DNA from: Alphaproteobacteria bacterium
Lineage (GTDB): Bacteria; Pseudomonadota; Alphaproteobacteria; Rickettsiales; SXRF01
NCBI GenBank assembly: GCA_019243895.1
Contig: JAFATP010000076.1
Location: 1 to 17,710, forward strand
Length of the DNA: 17,710 bases
Reading direction: 5' to 3'
The notes beneath the pieces are model-generated. The model did no database searches and had not been told where the DNA came from. It worked only from the letters and a program-made list of their open reading frames with translations. The translations under genes were made by a program, and so were the position numbers. Positions 7,594 to 15,794 of this stretch are shown piece by piece; position 1 is the first letter of the stretch; each line of letters begins with the position of its first letter.

Positions 7594-8710
7594 TATTCCG
7601 CCTCCGCCATCCCTGCCGCCGCTTCCCGGCAACGGCAATACGCGCCGGCTGTTTGCGTGGCTGGCCATTGGCCTGATGCTGTTCTTGTTTCTCCATGCCA
7701 TCCGCTCCGTCCTTCCGCCGTTCATCATCGGGGCGCTGGTGGGATATTTCCTTGATCCGGTGGCGGACCGGCTGGAGCGCCGCGGCGCCAACCGCACGCT
7801 GGCAACCGCATTCCTGCTCGGCCTGTTTTTCAGTGCGCTGACCGCCGCGTGCATCGTGATGATTCCGCTGCTGATGCGTCAGGCGGGAGAGCTAATGAAC
7901 GTATTGCCGCAGTACCTGGATATGCTGCAGGAGCGTTATATGCATGAGGTGCAGGCATGGTTTCGCCGCATTGAGCCGCAGCAGGCCGCCGCGCTGAAAA
8001 ATGCGGCGGGGGATGTGGCGGGCGGCGTGATGCGCCTCGGCGAGGGCGTGTTGGCCGGCATGCTGGCATCCAGCATGCAGCTGATCAGCCTGCTCTCGCT
8101 GGTGCTGATTACCCCGCTGGTGGCGTTTTACCTGCTGCGCGACTGGGACCTGATCGTGGCGCGGCTGGACGCCCTGCTGCCGCTGCCGTATGCGCAGACC
8201 ATTCGCGCCCGCTGCCGTGAGATCGACGCCACGCTGGCGGGCTTCATTCACGGGCAACTGACCGTCTGCATTACGCTTGCGCTGTATTACGGCCTGCTAC
8301 TCACGCTCATCGGCCTCAAATTCGGTTTCGTCATCGGCATGCTCACCGGGATTTTGGTGGTGCTGCCGTATGTGGGCTTTCTTTTCGGCCTGCTGGTGGC
8401 GCTGTGGGTGGGCTTCATACAATTCGGCATGACGATGCCGCTGGCGCTGGTGGGGGCGGTGTTTGCCGGGGGGCAGATATTGGAAGGTTATTTCCTGGTG
8501 CCCAGGCTGGTGGGCGGACGGGTGGGGCTGCACCCGTTATGGATCGTATTCGGCATGCTGGCGGGCGGCGCGCTGTTCGGCTTTACCGGCGTGTTGCTTG
8601 CCGTGCCGCTGACGGCGGTCGCGGGCGTGCTGATCCGCCATGCCACGCAGCGATACATGGTAAGCACCCTTTATCTCGGCCAGCGCTCCATCACGGCGCC
8701 GCCGGAATGA
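7586..8710 (+). CDS. AI-2E family transporter (PerM/YdiK-type permease)
   Basis: This 374-residue integral inner-membrane protein belongs to the AI-2E/PerM/UPF0118 family. Members export varied small molecules or exchange ions; the family name does not show that this one handles autoinducer-2. A short Pro-rich N-terminus (PPPPSLPPLPG) precedes two membrane segments at about residues 22-52, a third at about 70-95, and a soluble helical part at about 100-155 with ELMNVLPQYLDMLQERY. Further segments run from about 165 to the end, with the family signatures TPLVAFYLLRDWD (about 172-184) and VLPYVGFLFGLL (about 252-263), then PLWIVFGMLAGGALFGFTG near the end. It overlaps DUF2066 by eight bases and hdaA by four (ATGA), and has no ribosome binding site of its own, so translational coupling is likely. 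Confidence 0.9.
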   Translation: MNNIPPPPSLPPLPGNGNTRRLFAWLAIGLMLFLFLHAIRSVLPPFIIGALVGYFLDPVADRLERRGANRTLATAFLLGLFFSALTAACIVMIPLLMRQAGELMNVLPQYLDMLQERYMHEVQAWFRRIEPQQAAALKNAAGDVAGGVMRLGEGVLAGMLASSMQLISLLSLVLITPLVAFYLLRDWDLIVARLDALLPLPYAQTIRARCREIDATLAGFIHGQLTVCITLALYYGLLLTLIGLKFGFVIGMLTGILVVLPYVGFLFGLLVALWVGFIQFGMTMPLALVGAVFAGGQILEGYFLVPRLVGGRVGLHPLWIVFGMLAGGALFGFTGVLLAVPLTAVAGVLIRHATQRYMVSTLYLGQRSITAPPE

Positions 8711-9396
8711 CGCAGCTGGCCTTACCGCTTGTTTCCGCTGCGCAGTTCGCCGCGGATGATTTTATCGTATCCCGCAGCAATCAGCAGGCGCATGGCTGGA
8801 TTCAGCGCTGGCCGCGCTGGCCCGCCTCTGCCCTGGCGCTCACCGGCCCGCCGCGCAGCGGGAAAACGCATCTGGTTGAGATATGGCGGAAAAGCGCGGG
8901 CGCATGGAGGCTGGAGGGACCGCAGTTGCAGGCGCAACTGCACGCATGCCTGGAGGCGGGCGGCTGCGGCGCGGTGGAGCAATTCGAGCAGGCGGACGAG
9001 CGCGCGCTGTTTCACCTGCTGGAGCATGCGCGGCTGCACGGCGGCGCATTGCTGCTGACTTCCGCGCTGCCGCCGGACTCCTGGCGCTTCTTGCTGGCGG
9101 ATGTCCGTTCGCGGCTGAATGCCCTGCCCAAAGCGGTGCTGGAAGAGCCGGATGAGGCATTGCTTGAGGCGCTGCTTATCAAGCTGCTGTCGGACCGCCA
9201 GCTGACCGTGCCGCCGGAGGTTGCCGCTTTTCTCGCCAGGCGCATGGAGCGCAGCTTTGCGGCGGCCGAAGCGCTGGTGGATGCGCTGGATGCTGCCTCT
9301 TTACAGCGCGGGCGCGACATCACCACGGCGCTGGCGCGCGAAGTGCTGCTCTCATTCTTTGCCGGGAGCGGGCTTATTCTCGATGGCGTCGAGTAA
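8707..9396 (+). CDS. hdaA: DnaA regulatory inactivator HdaA
   Basis: Hda-family proteins bind the DNA-loaded sliding clamp and stimulate ATP hydrolysis by DnaA, preventing re-initiation. The 229-residue protein opens with MTQLALPL, a clamp-binding peptide of the Hda type (compare QLSLPL in E. coli Hda). An AAA+ core follows: Walker A GPPRSGKT at 47-54, a sensor-1 region LLLTSALPPDSW, and the box VII segment ADVRSRL (131-137) holding the arginine finger. The C-terminal helical lid has a candidate sensor-2 Arg near 179-182. There is no DNA-binding domain IV, which separates it from DnaA. The Walker B region reads GAVEQFEQADE (88-98), without the usual pair of aspartates. The ATG overlaps the permease stop by four bases, and the 3' end overlaps convergent glnD by 45 bases. 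Confidence 0.92.
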   Translation: MTQLALPLVSAAQFAADDFIVSRSNQQAHGWIQRWPRWPASALALTGPPRSGKTHLVEIWRKSAGAWRLEGPQLQAQLHACLEAGGCGAVEQFEQADERALFHLLEHARLHGGALLLTSALPPDSWRFLLADVRSRLNALPKAVLEEPDEALLEALLIKLLSDRQLTVPPEVAAFLARRMERSFAAAEALVDALDAASLQRGRDITTALAREVLLSFFAGSGLILDGVE

Positions 9397-12069
9397 GCGC
9401 TCGCGCAGGCGCAGCATTTTTTCCTCCTCGACCAGCTTCTGGCCGGCAGCGTCTTTGACGTAGAACACGTCCACCGCCTGCACGCCGTAGGTGGAGATAT
9501 GCGCGCTGCTGATGGCAAGCCTTTCTTCGGACAGCACATGCGTTACCGCATGCAGGAAACCGGGGCGGTCTCGCCCTACCACCTCCACCACCGTATGCGT
9601 ATTGCTTGCCTGATTCTCAATGAACACCTGGTCCGCTACCGGAAATACATCGCGGCGCGCGCGGTAGGCCGGCCGCTGGCGGCTCAGCTCGCGCGCCAGA
9701 TCCAACTCCCCGGCAATCGCCTGACGCATGCGGGCGCTCAAGCGGCTCAGGCGATCCGGTCGGTCGAAGGCTTTGCCCTCGTAATCCTGAATCTGAAAGA
9801 AATCCACCGCCGTGCCGTCTTTCAGCGTAAAAATCTTGGCGCTGACGATATTGGCGCCGGAAAGCGAGATCGCCGCCGCCAGTGTGGCGAATAGCGCGTG
9901 GGAGTCCTTGGTTACGATGCATAAATCGGTGATGCCGTGGGCGACATCCTGCTGCGGTTCCACCAGCAGCGGCTCCGCTTCAGGCTCCAGAACCAGCTTG
10001 CGGTGCAGCAGCGCCACGCGGATATGCGCCGCCAGATCCAGGCTTTCCAGGTAGTCCGGGGTGCACAGCGCAAGATATGCATCCACGCGGGAAGGGTCCA
10101 GATAAGCGCTGAGCTCGGCGCGCAGCTGATTGATGCGGGATTCGTCGGCGCGCAGCGCGCCGGTGCGCATGAATTCTTCCGCGCGCTGATACAGATTGCG
10201 CAGGAGCGTGGCCTTCCAGGCATTCCACACGCCCGGTCCCACCGCGCGCATATCCGCCACGGTCAGCAGCAGCAGCAGCCGTAGCCGTGCCGCGTTGCGC
10301 ACCACGTCCACGAAATCGCGCACGGTTTTCGGGTCCGCCGCATCGCGCTTGAAGGCAGTGGCGGTGAAGATCAGGTGATGCCGCACCAGCCAGCCGCATT
10401 CTTCCGCCTCCGCCGGGGTGAAGCCGAAACGCTCCGCCAGCGTCTTGGCAATGCGCCCGCCCGCCTGCGAATGATCCTCGCCGGAACCCTTGGCGATGTC
10501 ATGCGCCAGCAGGCTTAAATACAGCACGCGGCGGGATTCCACGCGCCGCACCACTTCGCTTGCCAGCGGCATGTCTTCTTTCAGTTGTCCCTGTTCGATG
10601 GCATGCAGCACGCCCAGCGCCACCAGCGTATGCTCGTCCACCGTATAAATGTGATACATGTTGAATTGCATGTGGCCCACGATGCGGCCGAATTCCGGAA
10701 TGAACCTGCCCAACAGCCCCACCTCGCTCATGCGCCGCAGCGTCTGCTCCGCGCCCATCGGCGACAGCAGAATGTGCATGAACAGCGCGTTGGCGGCGGC
10801 ATCATTCCGCAGCGCGTCGATGCGCTCAAGATTGCGCGCCACCAGCTGCAACGCACGGGGGTGAATATCGAAATTATGGCGCTGCGCCACGGCGAATAGC
10901 TGCAGCATGCAAAGCGGCGAATCCATAAATTTTTTCTCGTTTGGCACGCTCAGGCGGTCGCCTTCCAGCACGAAACCCTCCAGCTGCGCCGGGGCGGGGG
11001 GAGTGATGACGCCGGGCCTGGGACGGCGCTTATGCTGTTCTTCCAGCAGCGCGCAGACGATGCGGGTGAGGGCTCCCACCGCGCGCGCCGTGGTGAAATA
11101 ATCCTTCATCAGCTGTTCCACCGCCAGTTGGCCGGTGCGCGGATCGTCCGCATAGCCGAGCAGCGAGGCGATAAGCTGCTGGCGGTCGAAGGTCAGCCGC
11201 TCCTCCGGTTTTCCGGCGATGAAATGCAGATGGGCGCGCACGCGCCACAGGAACGCGCGTGCCGCCTCGAACAGCGCGTATTCTTCCTGCGTCAGCAGGC
11301 CGCGCTCCATCAATTCGTGCACCTCCTCCACCCCATAGGCATAGCGGGCGATCCAGTAAAGCGTGTGCAGGTCGCGCAGGCCGCCCTTGCTTTCCTTCAG
11401 GTTCGGTTCCAGCAGGTAGCGCGAATCACCGAAACGCTGGTGGCGGGCGTCGCGCTCGGCGAGCTTTGCCTCTACAAAGGCTTCGGTAGTGTCGGAAAGG
11501 ACTTCTTCCTTCAGCTGCCGCGTCATCTGCGCAAAAAGCTCGGAATCCCCGGCAATCAGCCGGGCGTCCAGCAGCGCGGTGCGCACGGAGAGGTCATCTT
11601 CCGCCTGGTGCAGCGTATCCTCCAGCGAGCGCAGGGCGTGGCCCACTTTCAAATCGGAATCCCACAGGATATAGAGAAGGCTGCGCGTCATGCGCTCCGC
11701 CATGGAGCGGGCGGCGGGGCGGTACAGCACCAGCAGGTCGACGTCCGATTGCGGAAAAAGCTCGCGCCGTCCATAACCGCCGGTGGCGATAACGGCCACG
11801 CCGAGGCTGCTGGGGAGCAGCAAGTGGTACAGCGCGTTGACGGTCTCATCCATGGCGGCGGAGAGGCCGCGCACCAGCACGAGCGCATTCTGGTCCTGCG
11901 CGAAGCGTGCACGCAGCGTGCCGACGCACTCCTCGCGCCAGCGGCGAACGGCCGCCAGCACCTCGGCGCGCGACGTGTCCAGATGGTGATAGGGAAGGGC
12001 TTGCAGCTGCGTCAGCAGCGGAAGCGCACCGGCGTCGGTTGCGCGTATCGGCCCGTTATCCGCGGGCAT
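9352..12069 (-). CDS. glnD: [Protein-PII] uridylyltransferase / uridylyl-removing enzyme
   Basis: GlnD senses glutamine and adds UMP to, or removes it from, PII proteins, controlling glutamine synthetase and nitrogen gene expression. The 905 residues carry all expected parts. The nucleotidyltransferase domain has GGYGRRELFPQSDVDLL at 97-113, with metal ligands Asp109 and Asp111. The PII-UTase linker region has the KESKGGLRDLHTLYW motif at 225-239. The HD hydrolase domain spans about 475-590, with His480 in DEHT and His523/Asp524 in LAHDIAKG. Two C-terminal ACT domains lie at about 715-790 and 826-898, the glutamine sensor. The ATG is three bases after the dctA stop, so it is probably cotranscribed with dctA. 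The last 45 bases run antisense to the hdaA 3' end. No defect is visible. Confidence 0.97.
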   Translation of the reverse strand: MPADNGPIRATDAGALPLLTQLQALPYHHLDTSRAEVLAAVRRWREECVGTLRARFAQDQNALVLVRGLSAAMDETVNALYHLLLPSSLGVAVIATGGYGRRELFPQSDVDLLVLYRPAARSMAERMTRSLLYILWDSDLKVGHALRSLEDTLHQAEDDLSVRTALLDARLIAGDSELFAQMTRQLKEEVLSDTTEAFVEAKLAERDARHQRFGDSRYLLEPNLKESKGGLRDLHTLYWIARYAYGVEEVHELMERGLLTQEEYALFEAARAFLWRVRAHLHFIAGKPEERLTFDRQQLIASLLGYADDPRTGQLAVEQLMKDYFTTARAVGALTRIVCALLEEQHKRRPRPGVITPPAPAQLEGFVLEGDRLSVPNEKKFMDSPLCMLQLFAVAQRHNFDIHPRALQLVARNLERIDALRNDAAANALFMHILLSPMGAEQTLRRMSEVGLLGRFIPEFGRIVGHMQFNMYHIYTVDEHTLVALGVLHAIEQGQLKEDMPLASEVVRRVESRRVLYLSLLAHDIAKGSGEDHSQAGGRIAKTLAERFGFTPAEAEECGWLVRHHLIFTATAFKRDAADPKTVRDFVDVVRNAARLRLLLLLTVADMRAVGPGVWNAWKATLLRNLYQRAEEFMRTGALRADESRINQLRAELSAYLDPSRVDAYLALCTPDYLESLDLAAHIRVALLHRKLVLEPEAEPLLVEPQQDVAHGITDLCIVTKDSHALFATLAAAISLSGANIVSAKIFTLKDGTAVDFFQIQDYEGKAFDRPDRLSRLSARMRQAIAGELDLARELSRQRPAYRARRDVFPVADQVFIENQASNTHTVVEVVGRDRPGFLHAVTHVLSEERLAISSAHISTYGVQAVDVFYVKDAAGQKLVEEEKMLRLRERLLDAIENKPAPGKE

Positions 12070-12072
12070 CGC

Positions 12073-13407
12073 CTAGGCAGCCGGGTTCAGCGACTGCGGA
12101 GCAAGGGCATGCGCGTGGGCGGTAATGGCAAGCGGCGACACGGTTTCCGCGGCGGAAGGCGTTTCCGTAATGCCCAGCGCCGCCTGCGCCTGATCCATAT
12201 CGATCGCGTGCTCCCAGCGCGATACCACCACCGTGGCCACGGCGTTGCCGATGAAATTGGTAATGGCGCGTCCCAGCGACATAAAACGATCGATGCCGAG
12301 AATCAGCGCCAGACCCTCCACCGGGATATGCCCTACGGTGGAAAGCGAGGCCGCCAGCACCACGAAGCCGCTGCCGGTCACGCCTGCCGCGCCCTTGGAA
12401 GTCAGCAGCAGCACGCCGAGCAACAGCAGTTGATGCTCTAAATCCAGCGAGGTGCCGGTGGCCTGCGCAATGAAGATGGCGGCCATGGTCAGGTAAAGCG
12501 ACGTGCCGTCCAGATTGAACGAATAACCGGTGGGCACCACCATGCCCACCACGGCACGGGAGCACCCGAGCGTCACCATCTTTTCCATCAGCCGGGGCAG
12601 CGCCGGTTCCGAGGAAGACGTGCCGAACACGATCAGCAATTCCTCTTTGAGATAACGCAGAAACGGCAGGATGCGCAGGCCGCACAAGCGCATCACGATG
12701 CCCAGCGCCCCGAACACGAAGATGGCGCAGGTCACGTAAAACGCCAGGATCAGATTGGCCAGTGGCCCCAGGCTGGAGATGCCGTACTTCCCCACCGTGT
12801 AGGCCATCGCACCAAAAGCGCCCAGAGGAGCCAGCTTGATGACGAATCCGATCATGCGGAACGTGACGTCGGAAAACTGTTGGATCAACTGATACAGGTG
12901 ATGGCCGCGATCTCCCAGCGAGAGAAGCCCGGCGGCGAACAGGATGGACACCAGCAGCACCTGCAGCATGTCGCCCTTGGCAAAGGCGTCAAACAGCGTA
13001 TTGGGAATGACGTGAATCAGGAATTCCGCAACCCCTTGGTCTTCTGTGGGTTTGGCCGTATAGGATTCAACGGCTTTGCTGTCCAGCGTGCGCATGTCCA
13101 CGTGCATGCCGCCGCCGGGATTGTAAAGGTTCACCACCACCAGCCCCAGCACCAGGGCCAGGGTCGTTAGCACTTCGAAATAGATGATGGCTTTCATGCC
13201 GACGCGCCCGGCATTTTTCATGGAGCGCATGCCGGCAATGCCGGTGACCACGGTGCAGAAAATCACCGGCGCGATCAGCATTTTTATCAGCTTGATGAAG
13301 CCATCGCCCAGCGGTTTCATGGCGATGGCGGTTTCCGGGGCTATGGCCCCCAGCGCAAAGCCTGCGATGATGGCGGCAATGACCCAGAAATAAAGCGATT
13401 TCCACAT
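12073..13407 (-). CDS. dctA: C4-dicarboxylate:cation symporter DctA (DAACS family)
   Basis: DctA imports succinate, fumarate and malate with cations across the inner membrane. The 444-residue protein starts [16 protein letters not shown] and has the DAACS layout: about six membrane segments, then hairpin 1 with the serine-rich [14 protein letters not shown] (264-277), segment 7 with [16 protein letters not shown] (NLDGT at 298-302), hairpin 2 [14 protein letters not shown], and segment 8 with [16 protein letters not shown]. In many DctA proteins the FMSL position carries Glu (FMSE); here it is Leu, so the exact substrate is less certain than the family. The roughly 40 C-terminal residues after SRWEHAID are a soluble Ala/Pro tail. 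An 81-base gap separates it from glpX and may hold its own promoter; glnD follows after three bases. Confidence 0.93.
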   Translation of the reverse strand: MWKSLYFWVIAAIIAGFALGAIAPETAIAMKPLGDGFIKLIKMLIAPVIFCTVVTGIAGMRSMKNAGRVGMKAIIYFEVLTTLALVLGLVVVNLYNPGGGMHVDMRTLDSKAVESYTAKPTEDQGVAEFLIHVIPNTLFDAFAKGDMLQVLLVSILFAAGLLSLGDRGHHLYQLIQQFSDVTFRMIGFVIKLAPLGAFGAMAYTVGKYGISSLGPLANLILAFYVTCAIFVFGALGIVMRLCGLRILPFLRYLKEELLIVFGTSSSEPALPRLMEKMVTLGCSRAVVGMVVPTGYSFNLDGTSLYLTMAAIFIAQATGTSLDLEHQLLLLGVLLLTSKGAAGVTGSGFVVLAASLSTVGHIPVEGLALILGIDRFMSLGRAITNFIGNAVATVVVSRWEHAIDMDQAQAALGITETPSAAETVSPLAITAHAHALAPQSLNPAA

Positions 13408-13416
13408 AAGGCGTGC

Positions 13417-13446
13417 ACCTTATCATTGCATTTTTAGCTTACGCAA
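13417..13446 (-). promoter_or_regulatory. Candidate promoter of dctA-glnD in the glpX-dctA gap
   Basis: On the minus strand TTGCGT (13441-13446) and TAAGGT (13417-13422) are spaced by 18 bases; initiation would be near 13410, about three bases before the dctA ATG. Alternatively the AAGG of the same element is a Shine-Dalgarno about ten bases before the ATG, with transcription from glpX or further upstream. The gap (13408-13488) is AT-richer than its surroundings. A five-base-pair inverted repeat (GCTGC/GCAGC, 13458-13470) sits just after glpX but has no T-run, so I do not call it a terminator. Confidence 0.3.
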
Positions 13447-13488
13447 GGGAATTACATGCTGCACTGCAGCGTGGAAGCCGCTTGGGGC

Positions 13489-14505
13489 CTATTTGTCGCC
13501 CCAGGTCTTGCGGGCGAAATTATGCCTCGCCTCGATCATGCGCACCGTGCCGGTTTTGGCGCGCATGATGATGGAATGGGTAGTGGCGCCGTGGGGAAAG
13601 CGGCGCACGCCTTTCAACATGGAGCCGTCGGTGACGCCGGTGGCCGCGAACATCACGTCGCCTCGGGCCATGTCTTCCATGCGGTATTTACGGTTGAAAT
13701 CGGTGATGCCCATGCGGCTGGCGCGCGCTTTTTCGTCTTCGTCGCGGAAGATCAGCCGCCCTTGCATCTGGCCGCCGACGCATTGCAGCGCCGCCGCCGC
13801 CAGCACGCCTTCCGGCGCGCCGCCGATGCCCATATACATATCCACGCCGGTGTCAGGCTTGGCGGTCGCGATGACGCCCGCCACGTCGCCGTCGCCGATC
13901 AGCTGCACGCGCGCGCCTGCCTCGCGCACCTTGGCGATGCGCTCGATGTGCCGGTCGCGCTCCAGGATGCATACCACCAGATCGGAGATATCGCAGTGCT
14001 TGGCCTTGGCGAGGTTTTTCAAATTGACGGCGGGCGCCGCATCCAGATCCACCAGGTCTTCCGGCAGGCATCCGCCCACGGCGATCTTATCCATATACAC
14101 GTCCGGCGCATGCAAAAACCCTCCGGCCTCGGCCATGGCGATCACCGCCATGGAATTGGCGGTGCCTTTGGCGCAGATGGTGGTGCCCTCCAGCGGATCG
14201 AGCGCGATGTCGATTTTCGGGCCATGCCCCGGCATGCTGCCCACTTTCTCGCCGATATACAGCATCGGCGCCTTGTCGCGCTCGCCTTCGCCGATCACCA
14301 CCGTGCCGTCAATGGAGAGTCCGTTCAACGCTTCGCGCATGGCGTTGACGGCGGCGCGATCCGCCTCCTTTTCATTGCCGCGCCCCATCCAGCGCGAGGC
14401 GGCGAGCGCCGCCGCTTCGGTTACGCGCACGGCCTCCAGCGCGAAATTGCGGTCCATGGTGAAGCGTTCCGGCTCCGGGCACAGAACTTTAGTGGAACTG
14501 GTCAT
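13489..14505 (-). CDS. glpX: Class II fructose-1,6-bisphosphatase (GlpX)
   Basis: GlpX hydrolyses fructose-1,6-bisphosphate to fructose-6-phosphate in gluconeogenesis, using Mn or Mg. The 338-residue protein shows the family signatures IGEGERDKAPMLYIGE (71-86) and LDPLEGTTICAKGTANSMAV (102-121), whose acidic residues bind metal. GIGGAPEGVLAAAAL and TGVTDGSMLKGV follow in the second half. An in-frame ATG at codon 17 (MDRNFALEAVRVTEAA) is the minimal start; the ATG at 14505 is chosen because it overlaps the hom stop by four bases (ATGA) and has AGGA about ten bases upstream. Aminotransferase-hom-glpX is a recurring alphaproteobacterial order. Gluconeogenesis fits growth on C4-dicarboxylates taken up by the DctA encoded just downstream. 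Confidence 0.95.
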   Translation of the reverse strand: MTSSTKVLCPEPERFTMDRNFALEAVRVTEAAALAASRWMGRGNEKEADRAAVNAMREALNGLSIDGTVVIGEGERDKAPMLYIGEKVGSMPGHGPKIDIALDPLEGTTICAKGTANSMAVIAMAEAGGFLHAPDVYMDKIAVGGCLPEDLVDLDAAPAVNLKNLAKAKHCDISDLVVCILERDRHIERIAKVREAGARVQLIGDGDVAGVIATAKPDTGVDMYMGIGGAPEGVLAAAALQCVGGQMQGRLIFRDEDEKARASRMGITDFNRKYRMEDMARGDVMFAATGVTDGSMLKGVRRFPHGATTHSIIMRAKTGTVRMIEARHNFARKTWGDK

Positions 14506-15794
14506 AACGGCTCGATCCTTATCAGATAGGGTTGTTCGCTCACGGTGGGGAGGCTTTCAATGCGGCGGCTGGCGTGGAGCATCGACTCTTCCGTGGTTTC
14601 GTGGGTGGTCAGCACCAGCTGCACGTTTTCATCCGGCTGGTGCGAGTGCTGCAAAAACGTCTGCACCGAAATGCCGCAATCGCGGAAAATACCGGTGACG
14701 TCCGCCAGCACGCCCGCGCGGTCGGTGACTTCGAGCCGCACGTAATACGCGGTGCGTAAACCCGCCATCGCCGCGAAGCGGGGGCGTTTGAGGCTGGCCA
14801 CCGGCAGCGTGAAGGCGTTATAAACCGCGCCGCGCGCAATGTCCATGATATCGGCGACGATGGAGGATGCCGTCGGCCCCGCGCCTGCGCCCCTGCCTTC
14901 GAAAAACACCTTGCCCACCGCGTCTCCTTCGATGGCCACGGCATTGTAGACATCATGCACATTGGCCAGCGGCGAGGCGATCGGCACCATGCAGGGATGC
15001 ACGCGCTGTGCCAGTGCTTCATCCATCAGCTCGGCGATGCCCAGCAGCTTGATGCGATAGCCCAGCTCCTCGGCGGCTTCCATATCGCGCAGCGTCACGC
15101 GCCGGATGCCTTCCACATGCACGCGGTCGATGGCCGGGGCGCAGCCGAAGGCGAGGCTGGCAAGAATGGCGGTCTTGTGTGCGGTATCGATGCCGTCTAC
15201 GTCGAAGCTCGGCTCCGCTTCGGCATAACCCAGCGCTTGCGCTTCTTCCAGCACCTCGTCGAAGGATTTATGCTCCTGGCGCATGCGCGTGAGAATATAA
15301 TTGCAGGTGCCGTTCAGAATGCCGGTGATGCGGCGGAAGCGATTGGCGGAAAGCCCATCCCGCAAGGATTTGATAACGGGAATGCCGCCGGCCACCGCCG
15401 CTTCGAAGGCCAGTGTGGCTCCCGACGCCTCCGCGGCGCCCGCCAATTCCAGCCCATGATGCGCAATTAGCGCCTTATTCGCGGTCACCACCGAAACGCC
15501 CCGGCGCAGCGCTTTTTCTACCAGGGCGCGCGCCACGCCTTCGGCGCCGCCAATCACTTCCACAATGGCGTCAATGCCCGGGATGTCCGCCAGCGCCGTG
15601 GCGTCATCGACAAAAGTGGCGCCGTTTAATGGAAGAGTGCGCGCCTTGGTGGCATTACGCGCAGAGACGGCGGCGATCTCCACCCGCTTGCCGCAGCGCT
15701 CGGCGATCCGGTCGGCATTGCGGGCAAGCAGCGCCACCGTGCCGCCGCCCACCGTGCCCAGCCCCGCGATGGCAACGCGGAACGGTGGCGTCAC
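14502..15794 (-). CDS. hom: Homoserine dehydrogenase
   Basis: Hom reduces aspartate semialdehyde to homoserine, committing carbon to threonine and methionine. The 430-residue protein has an N-terminal Rossmann fold with GLGTVG at 11-16, VTANKALI at 103-110, and the substrate domain motifs ILNGTCNYI (159-167) and GYAEAEPSFDVDGIDTAHK (189-207). The last includes the acidic residues and Lys207 of the active site. A C-terminal ACT domain (about 350-425, YYVRLEVTDRAGVLADV) suggests feedback control, by threonine in characterised enzymes. It is a stand-alone enzyme with no aspartokinase fusion. The start is GTG, overlapping the aminotransferase stop by four bases (GTGA), with GGAG eight bases upstream. 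Confidence 0.96.
   Translation of the reverse strand: MTPPFRVAIAGLGTVGGGTVALLARNADRIAERCGKRVEIAAVSARNATKARTLPLNGATFVDDATALADIPGIDAIVEVIGGAEGVARALVEKALRRGVSVVTANKALIAHHGLELAGAAEASGATLAFEAAVAGGIPVIKSLRDGLSANRFRRITGILNGTCNYILTRMRQEHKSFDEVLEEAQALGYAEAEPSFDVDGIDTAHKTAILASLAFGCAPAIDRVHVEGIRRVTLRDMEAAEELGYRIKLLGIAELMDEALAQRVHPCMVPIASPLANVHDVYNAVAIEGDAVGKVFFEGRGAGAGPTASSIVADIMDIARGAVYNAFTLPVASLKRPRFAAMAGLRTAYYVRLEVTDRAGVLADVTGIFRDCGISVQTFLQHSHQPDENVQLVLTTHETTEESMLHASRRIESLPTVSEQPYLIRIEPL

Noticed and set aside
11032..12441. A 469-codon plus-strand frame opposite glnD and dctA
   Set aside because: It is a codon-bias shadow of two clearly identified genes, with His/Gln/Arg-rich composition and no ribosome binding site or family match. 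The same applies to similar frames opposite bamB (32-958) and glpX (13456-14529).
13458..13470. Intrinsic terminator after glpX (GCTGC / GCAGC)
   Set aside because: The stem is only five pairs and is not followed by a T-run on the minus strand, so termination is not supported.
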